Assembly: GCA_963732415.1 (NCBI GenBank)
Contig: CAVSZK010000019.1
Coordinates: forward strand, 885,845-949,844
Direction: 5' to 3'
Origin: RPQJ01 sp963732415
GTDB lineage: Bacteria; Pseudomonadota; Gammaproteobacteria; Steroidobacterales; Steroidobacteraceae
Length of the DNA stretch: 64,000 nucleotides
In this document: positions 50,061 through 58,157 of the stretch, piece after piece
Position numbering within the stretch: position 1 is the first letter of the stretch
How the letters are laid out: each line of letters begins with the position of its first letter
The notes under the pieces: model-generated
Seen by the model: the letters and a program-made list of their open reading frames with translations, nothing else
What the model was told of the DNA's origin: nothing
Database searches by the model: none
Position numbers and translations under genes: made by a program

Positions 50061-52691
50061 ATGCTCGCTTTCGTCCGGGATCTCACCCATGCCCGTTGGC
50101 CGCACGGTCGACTTGCCACTGCGCTGGTCGCAATCGTCATCGCCGGCTGCGGCGGCGGCGGTGGTGCCGGCCCGGGTGGCGGCCAGAACCCGGACCCGAT
50201 CGTGCTCGACTTCCCGATCGCATACGTCAAACGACCGGTACCGACCGGCGCCGCGGCCTCGGTCGACGCGCGCGAGCTTCTCGACTTCGAGCCGGGCGCC
50301 GACCTGTACGTTCGAGATCGCGCCACACCGTCCGCCGGCGAGCGCAACGTGACCGGGGAACTTACCCAGGGCATGGGCGACGTGCGCGACGTCGAGCCGT
50401 CATACGATGGCACCAAGCTGGCGTTTGCAATGCACCGGCCGCTGATCGACGGCGCCGAGCCCGAGGAGCAGCCGACCTGGGAGATCTGGGAATACATCGT
50501 CGCGACCGGGGAAGTGCGACGCGTCGTCAGTTCGGACATCGTGGCCCGCCAGGGCAATGACGTCGCGCCGCACTACCTGCCGGACGGCCGCATCGTGTTC
50601 AGTTCAACCCGGCAGCGACAGTCGAAAGCCATCCTGCTCGACGAGGGAAAGCCGCAGTTCGACGCCCAGGACGAGGATCGCCGCGAGCCCGCGTTCGTGC
50701 TGCACGTCATGACGTCGGATGGCGGTGACGTGCACCAGATTTCGTTCAACCAGAGCCATGACCTCGATCCCGCGGTCCTGGACGACGGCCGCGTCGTATT
50801 CACCCGGTGGGACGGTGCTCCCGGCCACGACGAATTGAGCATCTATGCAATGCGTCCTGACGGCTCAAATCTCGAACTGCTGTACGGCGCCCAAAGTCAC
50901 CTGACCGGAACGGGCGACACCGAGCTGCAGTTCCTCGACCCACGCCCGATCGCCAACGGTCACCTGCTGGTGCTCGCGCAACCGATGGTAGCGCCCGAGC
51001 GCGGCGGCGAACTGCTCGACATCGACGTGTCGAACTATGTCGATATCACCCAGCCGACCGCGCCCAACATCGGCGTGCTGTCCGGCCCTGCGCAGGTTCC
51101 GGCCACGATCAACATCGTCAACACTATTCCCGGACCCTCCCCCGGCGGCCGATACCAGTCGGCTTTCCCGCTGCGCGACGGCACCGGTCGCCTGCTGGTG
51201 AGCTGGACCCAGTGCCGGCTGCTCGAAGGAGCCCGGATCGTCCCCTGCACTGCCGATCGCCTCGCGGCTCCGGGTGCGACTCCCGCCCCGCCGCTCTACG
51301 GGATCTGGATGTACGACCCCTCGAACCGGACCCAGTTGCCGGTCGCAAGCCCGGTTGAGGGCGTCATGTACACGGACATCGTCGCGCTGCAGCCGGTCGC
51401 GCTGCCGCCGGTGCTGCTCGACCGCGTGGCGGGTGTGGATTTCGATGCAGACCTCGAGTCGGAAAGCGTCGGCATCCTGGACATCCGCAGTGTGTACGAC
51501 ATCGACGGCGTGGATACCGCCCCTGGCGGCATCGCGGCGCTGGCGGACCCGGCACTCACCACTGCCGCGCAGCGCCCGGCACGGTTCCTGCGGATCGAGA
51601 AGGTCGTCAGCATGCCGGACCGCGACGTGCGCGACTTCCGCGGCAGCGCTTTCGGAGTCACCTCGGCATTCGGCATGCGCGAAGTGCTCGGCTACGCGCC
51701 GATCGAACCCGATGGTTCCGTAAGGGTGAAGGTGCCGGCAAACGTCGCCTTCGCTGTCACGCTGCTGGACGGCAATGGCCGGCGGATCGGCCCACGGCAC
51801 AACAACTGGCTGCAGGTGCGCGCGGGAGAAGAACTCCGCTGCAATGGCTGCCACGACCCGGACAGCGGCCTGTCGCATGGACGCAGCAACCTCTTCGACG
51901 CTGCCTGGGCGGGTGCCGCGACCACTGGCCTGCCTTTCCCGAACTCGAACCCGGCACTGTTCGCGGACTTCGGCGAAACAATGGCGCAGGTGCGCGCGCG
52001 AATCAGCTGCCAGACGGACTGTGCCGCACTGAAGCCGAGCACCAGCGTGGTGTTCGAGGACGTGTGGACCGACCCGGTTGCCGCCGGCCGTGCGCCCGAC
52101 GCGCCGTTCGAATACAGCTACGCCGATCTATCGACGCCGGCCCCGACCTCGCCGGAGTGCGTGACGACCTGGCACGCCGGCTGCCGGATAACGATCCACT
52201 ACGAGCAGCACATCCATCCGCTGTGGAGCCTCCCGCGCGTCACGTTCGACGTCGACGGGGTAACCGTACTCAAGGACGATACGTGCACCAGTTGCCACGC
52301 CACGGTTTCGGCGGCCGGCGAGGCGCAGGTGCCGCCGGGCCAGCTCGAGTTGACTGACGGCCCGTCGGCTGACCAGCCCGACCAATTCCATGCGTATCGT
52401 GAACTGCTTGCCACCGACAATGAGCAGGAACTGGTCGGCGGCACGGTCCAGGACCGCCTGGTACAGGTCGGCGTAGACCCTGTCACCGGTGAAGCACAGT
52501 TCGCGCCGGTGCCCGTGGCCTCGTCCCTCCAGGCGGGCAGCGCAAATGCATCTGTGACCTTCTTCTCAAGATTCGCGCCGGGTGGCACCCACGAGGGTCG
52601 CCTTTCGGCCGCGGAGTTGAGGCTCGTCTCAGAATGGATTGACGAAGGTGCCCAGTATTTCAATGACCCGTTTGTCGCGCCGGTCAATTGA
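50061..52691 (+). CDS. HzsA-related dihaem lipoprotein with beta-propeller
   Basis: 876 aa from the ATG at 50061 (GAGGAT upstream); frames start earlier but without support. Lipobox VIAGC puts the lipidated cysteine at residue 30. Residues about 60-420 are WD40/TolB-like propeller repeats (DVEPSYDGTKLAFAMHRP, APHYLPDGRIVFSSTRQRQ, DLDPAVLDDGRVVFTRWDG). The middle part (FRGSAFGVTSAFGMREVLGY, AFAVTLLDGNGRRIGPRHNN) resembles the hydrazine synthase alpha middle domain. Haem c motifs are CNGCH at 594-598 and CTSCH at 742-746. Not evidence for anammox: HZS-beta/gamma and hydrazine dehydrogenase are absent and the haem context differs. Opens the plus-strand operon. Confidence 0.88.
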   Translation: MLAFVRDLTHARWPHGRLATALVAIVIAGCGGGGGAGPGGGQNPDPIVLDFPIAYVKRPVPTGAAASVDARELLDFEPGADLYVRDRATPSAGERNVTGELTQGMGDVRDVEPSYDGTKLAFAMHRPLIDGAEPEEQPTWEIWEYIVATGEVRRVVSSDIVARQGNDVAPHYLPDGRIVFSSTRQRQSKAILLDEGKPQFDAQDEDRREPAFVLHVMTSDGGDVHQISFNQSHDLDPAVLDDGRVVFTRWDGAPGHDELSIYAMRPDGSNLELLYGAQSHLTGTGDTELQFLDPRPIANGHLLVLAQPMVAPERGGELLDIDVSNYVDITQPTAPNIGVLSGPAQVPATINIVNTIPGPSPGGRYQSAFPLRDGTGRLLVSWTQCRLLEGARIVPCTADRLAAPGATPAPPLYGIWMYDPSNRTQLPVASPVEGVMYTDIVALQPVALPPVLLDRVAGVDFDADLESESVGILDIRSVYDIDGVDTAPGGIAALADPALTTAAQRPARFLRIEKVVSMPDRDVRDFRGSAFGVTSAFGMREVLGYAPIEPDGSVRVKVPANVAFAVTLLDGNGRRIGPRHNNWLQVRAGEELRCNGCHDPDSGLSHGRSNLFDAAWAGAATTGLPFPNSNPALFADFGETMAQVRARISCQTDCAALKPSTSVVFEDVWTDPVAAGRAPDAPFEYSYADLSTPAPTSPECVTTWHAGCRITIHYEQHIHPLWSLPRVTFDVDGVTVLKDDTCTSCHATVSAAGEAQVPPGQLELTDGPSADQPDQFHAYRELLATDNEQELVGGTVQDRLVQVGVDPVTGEAQFAPVPVASSLQAGSANASVTFFSRFAPGGTHEGRLSAAELRLVSEWIDEGAQYFNDPFVAPVN

Positions 52692-52695
52692 GTCA

Positions 52696-53436
52696 ATGCA
52701 CCGAATCCTGATCTCCGGCCTCCTGCTGTTCTCCGCGCTGGCTCCTCACGGAGCCAGCGCGGCGAGCGTTGAGACGGTCGTGGTACAGGACCCATACATC
52801 GACCTGCACAGCGGCCCGGGTCGCGGCTTCCCGGTGACACAGGTGGTCGAGCGCGGCGCCGATGTCGTGCTGCTCCGCCAGCGCACCGACTGGGTCAAGG
52901 TCCGCACCGATCGTGGCCGCGAAGGCTGGGTCAATCGCAAGCAGCTCGAGAGGACGCTCTCCCCGGAAGGTGAGGAGGTGCGGCTGCCCGGCCCCAGCCC
53001 CGACGCCCGCGTCGCGCATCGCTGGGAAGTCGGCATCGGGGCCGGCGATTTCGACGGTGCCGACACCGTGGCCGCCTCGGGATCGTACATGCTGACCGAT
53101 TCGCTGTTCGTTCGCGCCGACGTCTCGCAGCTGCTCGGCCAGTACTCGAATGGCTGGCTGGGAACCGCGGGCATTGGCTACACGTTCATGCCGCAGTGGC
53201 GGGTCTCGCCGTTCGTGTCCATCGGCGGAGGCGTCGTCTACGTCGACCCGAACGCGACGCTGGTGCAGACCAGCAACCGCACCAACTCGGTGGCCTACGG
53301 TGGCGTCGGCCTGCGCGGCTACCTGAGCGACCGATTCCTTCTGCAGGCGGAGTACCGCCAGTTCGTGATTTTCATGGACACCAATGACAACGAGGTCATC
53401 AACGCATGGACCGTCGGCTTCACGCATTTCTTCTGA
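52696..53436 (+). CDS. SH3-domain outer-membrane beta-barrel protein
   Basis: 246 aa from the ATG at 52696, 4 bases after the HzsA-like stop. Signal peptide (ILISGLLLFSALAPHGASA). An SH3b domain lies at residues about 22-85 (YIDLHSGPGRGFPVTQVVERG, DWVKVRTDRGREGWVNRKQL). From about 110 it is an eight-strand barrel (WEVGIGAGDFDGADTVAASGS to NAWTVGFTHFF), ending in the aromatic residue expected for BAM-assembled proteins. The SH3b part probably binds peptidoglycan or a partner protein. Its 3' end overlaps the next barrel gene by 31 bases. Confidence 0.88.
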   Translation: MHRILISGLLLFSALAPHGASAASVETVVVQDPYIDLHSGPGRGFPVTQVVERGADVVLLRQRTDWVKVRTDRGREGWVNRKQLERTLSPEGEEVRLPGPSPDARVAHRWEVGIGAGDFDGADTVAASGSYMLTDSLFVRADVSQLLGQYSNGWLGTAGIGYTFMPQWRVSPFVSIGGGVVYVDPNATLVQTSNRTNSVAYGGVGLRGYLSDRFLLQAEYRQFVIFMDTNDNEVINAWTVGFTHFF

Positions 53437-54071
53437 CCGCCGCGGTCGCCGCCGGCGCACTGTCGCTGCCCGCGGCCGCGCTGGCGCAGGACGCCGTTGG
53501 CGCGGCCGACGACACGCCGCAGGTGGTCGAACCCAAGGTTGCCCGGCGCGATGTCAAGGTGCCGGCGATCGACACCGAAAACTTCGAGGCGGGCCTGTTC
53601 ATCGGCGTCGTCAGCATCGAGGACTTCGGCTCGAGCTTCCTGTACGGCGGACGGTTCGCCTATCACTTCACCGAAGACATCTTCGCCGAAGCGTCGATCG
53701 GGTCGGCCAAGGCAGGCAAGACCAGCTACGAGGACCTCAGCGGCTCGGCGGAACTCCTCACCGACAGCCAGCGCCAGTACACGTACTACGACGTGGCGCT
53801 CGGCTGGAACGCACTGCCCGGCGACGTGTACTTCGGCGGCAAGCACGCAATGCCGAGCGCCGTCTACCTGACACTCGGCGCAGGCAGCACCAGGTTCGGT
53901 GGCGACAATCACTTCACCGTGACGCCGGGCGTTGGATTCCGGCTGCTGATGACGGACTGGCTGGCCGCGCACGTGGACGCAAGGGACCAGATGTTCAACA
54001 GCGACCTGCTGGGCAAGGACAAGCTCACGCATAACCTGCAGTTCAGCTTCAGCCTCACGGCATTCTTCTGA
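53406..54071 (+). CDS. Outer-membrane beta-barrel protein
   Basis: 221 aa. Signal peptide (LHAFLLTAAVAAGALSLPAAALA). After an acidic linker the sequence is alternate-strand barrel: FEAGLFIGVVSIEDFGSSFLYGG in outline, RFAYHFTEDIFAEASIGSA, AVYLTLGAGSTRFGGDNHFTV and a C-terminal LQFSFSLTAFF with terminal phenylalanine. About eight strands, OmpA/OmpW size. It starts inside the end of the SH3 gene, so the two are translationally coupled and may form a pair in the outer membrane. Confidence 0.88.
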   Translation: MDRRLHAFLLTAAVAAGALSLPAAALAQDAVGAADDTPQVVEPKVARRDVKVPAIDTENFEAGLFIGVVSIEDFGSSFLYGGRFAYHFTEDIFAEASIGSAKAGKTSYEDLSGSAELLTDSQRQYTYYDVALGWNALPGDVYFGGKHAMPSAVYLTLGAGSTRFGGDNHFTVTPGVGFRLLMTDWLAAHVDARDQMFNSDLLGKDKLTHNLQFSFSLTAFF

Positions 54072-54085
54072 AAATGGAGCACATC

Positions 54086-54565
54086 ATGCGCGCCATCCGC
54101 CCATTTGCAGCCCTCGTGATCCTCGCCGCAGTGGCGACGGGCGCGCACGCTGCGACCCCGGCTTTCACGCTGCCCGCCCGCGACGGCGGCAACCTGAGCC
54201 TCGAAGAGCTGAAGGGCCAGGTCGTCATGATCAATTTCTGGGCCACATGGTGCGGTCCCTGCAGGCAGGAAATGCCCTTGCTCGAGCAGATCCAGACAAA
54301 GTACGAACCGCTGGGCTTCACGCTGGTGGGCATCAATGTCGAGCCGGACAGCACGGCCGCGCAGGAGTGGCTGGCCAAGGTCCCGGTCACCTTTCCGATC
54401 CTGTTCGATCGAAAGAACGAGGTCGCGGAGTCGTTCGGAGTCGAGGGCATGCCGAGTTCGGTCTTCATCGACCGCGCGGGCAACGTGCGTTACGTGCATC
54501 GCGGCTACCGGCCCGGCGACGAGGCCAAGTATGCGGACATGATCCGCAGCCTGGTCAAGGAGTGA
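54086..54565 (+). CDS. TlpA-like periplasmic thioredoxin
   Basis: 159 aa. The ATG at 54086 is chosen because GGAG lies 6 bases upstream; an in-frame ATG at 54074 would add four residues. Signal peptide (RPFAALVILAAVATGAHA). The thioredoxin fold carries CGPC in INFWATWCGPCRQEMPLLEQ and the cis-proline loop in EGMPSSVFIDRAG. It may keep the cysteines of its neighbours reduced: the CxC tail of the DUF4266 lipoprotein and the haem-site cysteines are both candidates. It lies 14 bases after the barrel gene; its end is 5 bases from the DUF4266 start. Confidence 0.92.
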   Translation: MRAIRPFAALVILAAVATGAHAATPAFTLPARDGGNLSLEELKGQVVMINFWATWCGPCRQEMPLLEQIQTKYEPLGFTLVGINVEPDSTAAQEWLAKVPVTFPILFDRKNEVAESFGVEGMPSSVFIDRAGNVRYVHRGYRPGDEAKYADMIRSLVKE

Positions 54566-54570
54566 AGCGG

Positions 54571-54795
54571 ATGTTCCTGGTGCGGGGCATTGCACTGCTG
54601 GCGTTGGCCGGCACGGCTGGCTGCAGCGGTGTCGAGCCCTGGGTCAAGCCATATGAACGGCAGAATTTTGCGGACCTGATCATGAGCGCCAACCGCGACC
54701 CGGTCTCGCAGGCCTACATCGACCACGTGTACGAGGCTCGCGAGGGCGCGCGTGGCGCGCTCGGCGGCGGCGGAGGCGGCTGTGGCTGCAACTGA
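54571..54795 (+). CDS. DUF4266 small lipoprotein with Gly-rich CxC C-terminus
   Basis: 74 aa from the ATG at 54571 (AAGGAG 8 bases upstream). Lipobox AGTAGC gives the lipidated cysteine at residue 18. The conserved middle PWVKPYERQNFADLIMSANRDP identifies DUF4266. The C-terminus runs through six glycines to CGCN, an exposed pair of cysteines on a flexible tail. Such tails could bind metal or haem, or be a thiol substrate for the TlpA gene just upstream (inference). DUF4266, DUF3570, TlpA and ApbE genes often occur together in proteobacteria. The DUF3570 gene starts inside its 3' end. Confidence 0.9.
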   Translation: MFLVRGIALLALAGTAGCSGVEPWVKPYERQNFADLIMSANRDPVSQAYIDHVYEAREGARGALGGGGGGCGCN

Positions 54796-55951
54796 CGACA
54801 AGGCCGGGCGCCTGCGACAGGATGCCACCGCGCTGCTCGCGGTGCCGCTCGCGCTGTCATCGCTCGCGCCGGCTGACGCGGCCGTGCTGCCCGAGGATCG
54901 CGCCGACGCGCTCTATCACCGCTACGAGGGCGGCGGCGTGACGGTGGACGGGCCGTCGCTGCTGGTGCGCAAGAAGTTCGGCGACTGGTTCTCGGCCTCG
55001 GCAAACTACTACGTGGACATGGTCTCGAGCGCGTCGATCGACGTGCTCACGCAGGCGAGCCCGTACAAGGAAACCCGTCGCCAGGCGAGCATTGCGGCCG
55101 ACATGCTGCAGGGCAAGACCCAGTACAGCCTCGCGTACACCAACAGCGACGAGAACGACTACACGGCGAATACGGCGAGCTTCGACCTGAGCCAGGACAT
55201 GTTCGGTGACCTGACGACGGTGTCGTTTGGCTTCTCCCGTGCCTGGGACGAGGTTCGGCGCAACGGCGACCCGGAGTTCAAGGAATCGGTGGACCGCTGG
55301 AGCTACCGCCTCAGCCTCTCGCAGATCGTCACGCCCACGCTGATGATGGGCCTGCGGTACGAGACCATCACCGATTCCGGCTTCCTGAACAACCCGTATC
55401 GCTCTGCGCGCTACGTGGACCCGACCGCGGCTGCCGGCTTCGCGTGGGAGCCGGAAGTCTATCCGCACACTCGCACCAGCAACGCCGTGGCCCTGACCGC
55501 CGATTACTTCCTCTGGTATCGGGCAGCGATCCACGGCATGTATCGGTACTACACGGACACCTGGGGAGTCGATGCCGACACGCTGCGCCTCGGCTACACG
55601 CACCCGATCGGCGAACGATGGATACTCGAGGCCGCTTACCGCTGGTACGACCAGTCCGCGGCCGACTTCTATTCCGACCTGTTTCCGTACGCGAACTCGC
55701 AGAACTTCCTCGGGCGCGACAAGGAATTGAGCACGTTCCAGAGCCAGATGGTGACCGTCGGTGCCACCTGGCAGCTGCCGGCGATCACCTGGGGCGGCAT
55801 CGAGCGCTCGACGATCAACGTGTTCTACGACCACGCGCTGTACGACTACAAGGACTTCAGCAATGCCCTGAAGGGCGATTCACTGGAGACCGAACCGCTG
55901 TACCACTTCGGTTCGGACATCCTGCGGGTCTTCTTCTCGGTCTGGTTCTAG
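54782..55951 (+). CDS. DUF3570 outer-membrane beta-barrel protein
   Basis: 389 aa. The start is taken as GTG at 54782, which has GGAGG 5 bases upstream and overlaps the end of the DUF4266 gene; the longer frame from 54752 has no ribosome site. A weak signal segment (ALLAVPLALSSLAPADA) leads into DUF3570: EDRADALYHRYEGGGVTVDG, SVSANYYVD-type FSASANYYVDMVSSASIDVL, DMFGDLTTVSFGFSRAWDEV and about 16 strands to a terminal FFSVWF. Likely an outer-membrane channel for the operon. Function of DUF3570 is unknown. Confidence 0.9.
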   Translation: MAATDDKAGRLRQDATALLAVPLALSSLAPADAAVLPEDRADALYHRYEGGGVTVDGPSLLVRKKFGDWFSASANYYVDMVSSASIDVLTQASPYKETRRQASIAADMLQGKTQYSLAYTNSDENDYTANTASFDLSQDMFGDLTTVSFGFSRAWDEVRRNGDPEFKESVDRWSYRLSLSQIVTPTLMMGLRYETITDSGFLNNPYRSARYVDPTAAAGFAWEPEVYPHTRTSNAVALTADYFLWYRAAIHGMYRYYTDTWGVDADTLRLGYTHPIGERWILEAAYRWYDQSAADFYSDLFPYANSQNFLGRDKELSTFQSQMVTVGATWQLPAITWGGIERSTINVFYDHALYDYKDFSNALKGDSLETEPLYHFGSDILRVFFSVWF

Positions 55952-56253
55952 CCCCAGGCCTGGCTCCCTTGCCCGGCCAGATTTCGCACGGCCGCCCAGT
56001 TCCACCCTGAGCTGATGGCGGATATCCGGGGCATCGGCGACCGGACCGCACCGAGATACGCGGAACCGAAGGACAACGATGGGGTTCGCCTCCTCGTCCG
56101 GCTTATGTATCATGGCGTGCAGGGATGATGGGCCTTGGGGGGGCACATGGGATGTGTGCTGTCCATTGATTCCTGGGTCTCGAAAGAGATCGCGTCGATT
56201 CAGCCGGACATGACCCCCAACGCAGGCTAGCGAATGCCGCAAATGGATTTGAC
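55952..56253. other. 302-base gap between the DUF3570 operon and the polysaccharide locus
   Basis: No gene, RNA motif or clear terminator is visible. GGCTTATGTATCATGG near 56100 is A+T-rich and could hold the -10 of wecA. I looked for a JUMPstart/ops element (GGCGGTAG), which often precedes long polysaccharide operons, and did not find one. Confidence 0.5.
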
Positions 56254-57420
56254 ATGGAAGTAGGCGCGATCGCCCTCTGGGCCGGCCTGGCGGCCGTGAC
56301 GGCGGGCCTGCTGGTGCTGTTGCGGCCTGTGTGCCGCAAGTTTCAGCTGGTGGATCACCCGGACGAGCGCAAGCAGCACGGTGAGTCCGTTCCGCTCGCC
56401 GGTGGCATCGCAATGCTGCTGGTGGTGCTCCCGACGATGCTCGGCGCCGCAACTCTAGGCGCGATCTCGTTTCACCCGCAGTGGTGGGTGGTGCTCTTCA
56501 CGGCGGTGGGATTGCTCTGTGTCGGCACGGTCGACGATCGGGTGCCGCTGAAAGCGGGTACGCGCATGGTCGCGCAGGTCGGGGCGGCACTCGCGCTGGT
56601 GTATTTCGGTGGCTTCCGGGTCGAGTCGATGGGCGCGCTCGGCGAGCTTGGACGCTTTTCGGCGCCCTTCACCGTCCTGGTCATCGTCTCGTTCATGAAC
56701 GCCTGCAACATGGTGGATGGGGCGGACGGCTTGCTCGGCAGCGTGCTGCTGCCCCCCCTCGCTGCAATCGCGTTGGTCGCCGGCGCACCGCTCAGCTGGG
56801 GTGCCGGCATGCTGGCCGCGGTCGTCTTCGGATTCCTGCTGTTCAACTGGCCTGCCAGGTCCGCAACACGGTCCAGACTGCGGGTGTTCATGGGCAACGG
56901 CGGGGTGCTCTTCATCTCACTGTTCACCGCGGCCATCCTGATTCGCGCCTCCGGTCGTGACGGACCGCTTCTGCCAGGCGCGATTCCATTGTTGACCCTG
57001 ATCCCGCTGCTGGACCTGGCGACGACCTGCGTGCGCCGTATCGTGCACCGGGTTTCGCCGCTCTCCGCAGATCGTGGGCACATTCATCACCGCCTGCTGT
57101 TGGCAGGCCTCTCCCATACCCAGATTGCCCTGAGCTACCTCGGCGTCACCGTGGCTGCAACACTAGTGGCTGTGTTGCTGCCCAGAATGGGTGCTGACGA
57201 CTTCTGGCTGTGGACCATCGCTGCCGCGATCCTGACGTCGGCCACGATGATCGAGATCTGGCAATCGACCCATGCTCGTAAGCGAGCACGGGCCCTGGTG
57301 CATGCGCACCTGCCCGAGCCTTGCGAGAGTGATCTAGCTCGTCACCACCCCGTGGTGCCGAGAACCCACCAGCACCCACTGCCCGACGAGCTCTTTGAGC
57401 GCACGGGCACTGGCGGCTAA
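56254..57420 (+). CDS. WecA-like undecaprenyl-phosphate sugar-1-phosphate transferase
   Basis: Starts lipid-linked glycan synthesis by moving a HexNAc-1-phosphate (GlcNAc in WecA) to undecaprenyl phosphate at the inner membrane. 388 aa with about ten membrane segments. Family motifs are VDHPDERKQHGESVPLAGG near residue 33-51, VGTVDDRVPL, NACNMVDGADGL near 149-160 and DRGHIHHRLL near 272-281. The C-terminal 50 residues are soluble and basic. It is the only plus-strand gene of the polysaccharide locus; its stop overlaps the end of the convergent glycosyltransferase gene by 4 bases. Confidence 0.93.
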   Translation: MEVGAIALWAGLAAVTAGLLVLLRPVCRKFQLVDHPDERKQHGESVPLAGGIAMLLVVLPTMLGAATLGAISFHPQWWVVLFTAVGLLCVGTVDDRVPLKAGTRMVAQVGAALALVYFGGFRVESMGALGELGRFSAPFTVLVIVSFMNACNMVDGADGLLGSVLLPPLAAIALVAGAPLSWGAGMLAAVVFGFLLFNWPARSATRSRLRVFMGNGGVLFISLFTAAILIRASGRDGPLLPGAIPLLTLIPLLDLATTCVRRIVHRVSPLSADRGHIHHRLLLAGLSHTQIALSYLGVTVAATLVAVLLPRMGADDFWLWTIAAAILTSATMIEIWQSTHARKRARALVHAHLPEPCESDLARHHPVVPRTHQHPLPDELFERTGTGG

Positions 57421-58157
57421 AAAAACTGCCCCAGCTTGCTGAAGTTCTTCCGGGCCAGGGCCGCCAGGCCGCCGACACCGTTACGACGGAGCGCGGAGTA
57501 ATCCTCCCGGGACTTGCGCAGTACTCGGCCGACCGACCGATTACTCTCTCCGCCCACACGCATCTTCACGAGCACCCGCGGCACATACGCCGGCCGGATG
57601 CTCCCGCGACCGAAGTACCGCAGTATGGCGTCGTAGTCAGCCGCAATCCGGTAGTTCTCGTCGAACGCACCCCAACGCTCGATCACCTGCCGCCGCAGGT
57701 ACAGCGTCGGGTGCGGTGGCATCCAACCACGGGTCAGTAACGACGGCGTGTACTCGCCCGACCGCCAGCGCCGGATCACCTTGCTCGTGTCGCCTTGCGC
57801 GACGTAGTCCAGGTCGCCGTAGACGGCATCGATCTGGGGGTCAGCGAACGCCGCAGCAACGTCCGCCAGGACGTGCTCGTCGGCATACAGGTCGTCGGAG
57901 TGCATCAGGCCGATCACATCGCCCGTCGCATGGGCAATGCCTTTGTTGAGCGCGTCGTAGATGCCATGGTCAGGCTCGCTGACCAGCACTGCGACTTCGC
58001 CCCTGCGAGCCTGCAGTATTTCGAGGGTGCCGTCCGTCGAGGCGCCGTCGATCACGACGTGCTGAACGTCCGGCCAGGTCTGGGCGCGCACGCTGTCGAG
58101 TGCATCGCCGATCGTCGCAACGCGGTTGTAGACGGCCGTGATGACCGAGATCTTCAA
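57417..58157 (-). CDS. Family 2 glycosyltransferase (first of a paralogous pair)
   Basis: 246 aa, GT-A fold. The start is TTG at 58157, overlapping the fcl stop (TTGA); the same protein length as its paralogue at 60.3 kb supports this start, and longer frames lie inside fcl. KISVITAVYNRVATIGDAL and VVIDGASTDGTLEIL hold the nucleotide-sugar site; GLMHSDDLYAD contains the DxD-type motif. The C-terminal RVGGESNRSVGRVLRKSREDY is shared with the paralogue. Probably adds one sugar of the repeat unit. Closest relatives by eye are colanic-acid type WcaE transferases. Confidence 0.9.
   Translation of the reverse strand: MKISVITAVYNRVATIGDALDSVRAQTWPDVQHVVIDGASTDGTLEILQARRGEVAVLVSEPDHGIYDALNKGIAHATGDVIGLMHSDDLYADEHVLADVAAAFADPQIDAVYGDLDYVAQGDTSKVIRRWRSGEYTPSLLTRGWMPPHPTLYLRRQVIERWGAFDENYRIAADYDAILRYFGRGSIRPAYVPRVLVKMRVGGESNRSVGRVLRKSREDYSALRRNGVGGLAALARKNFSKLGQFF

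Noticed and set aside
50061..52691. Evidence for anammox metabolism
   Set aside because: Only a HzsA-related protein is present; hydrazine synthase beta/gamma and hydrazine dehydrogenase are missing.
54752..54781. Earlier start of the DUF3570 gene
   Set aside because: The GTG at 54752 has no ribosome site; the GTG at 54782 has GGAGG at the right distance.
55952..56253. JUMPstart/ops element before the polysaccharide locus
   Set aside because: No GGCGGTAG core found on either strand.
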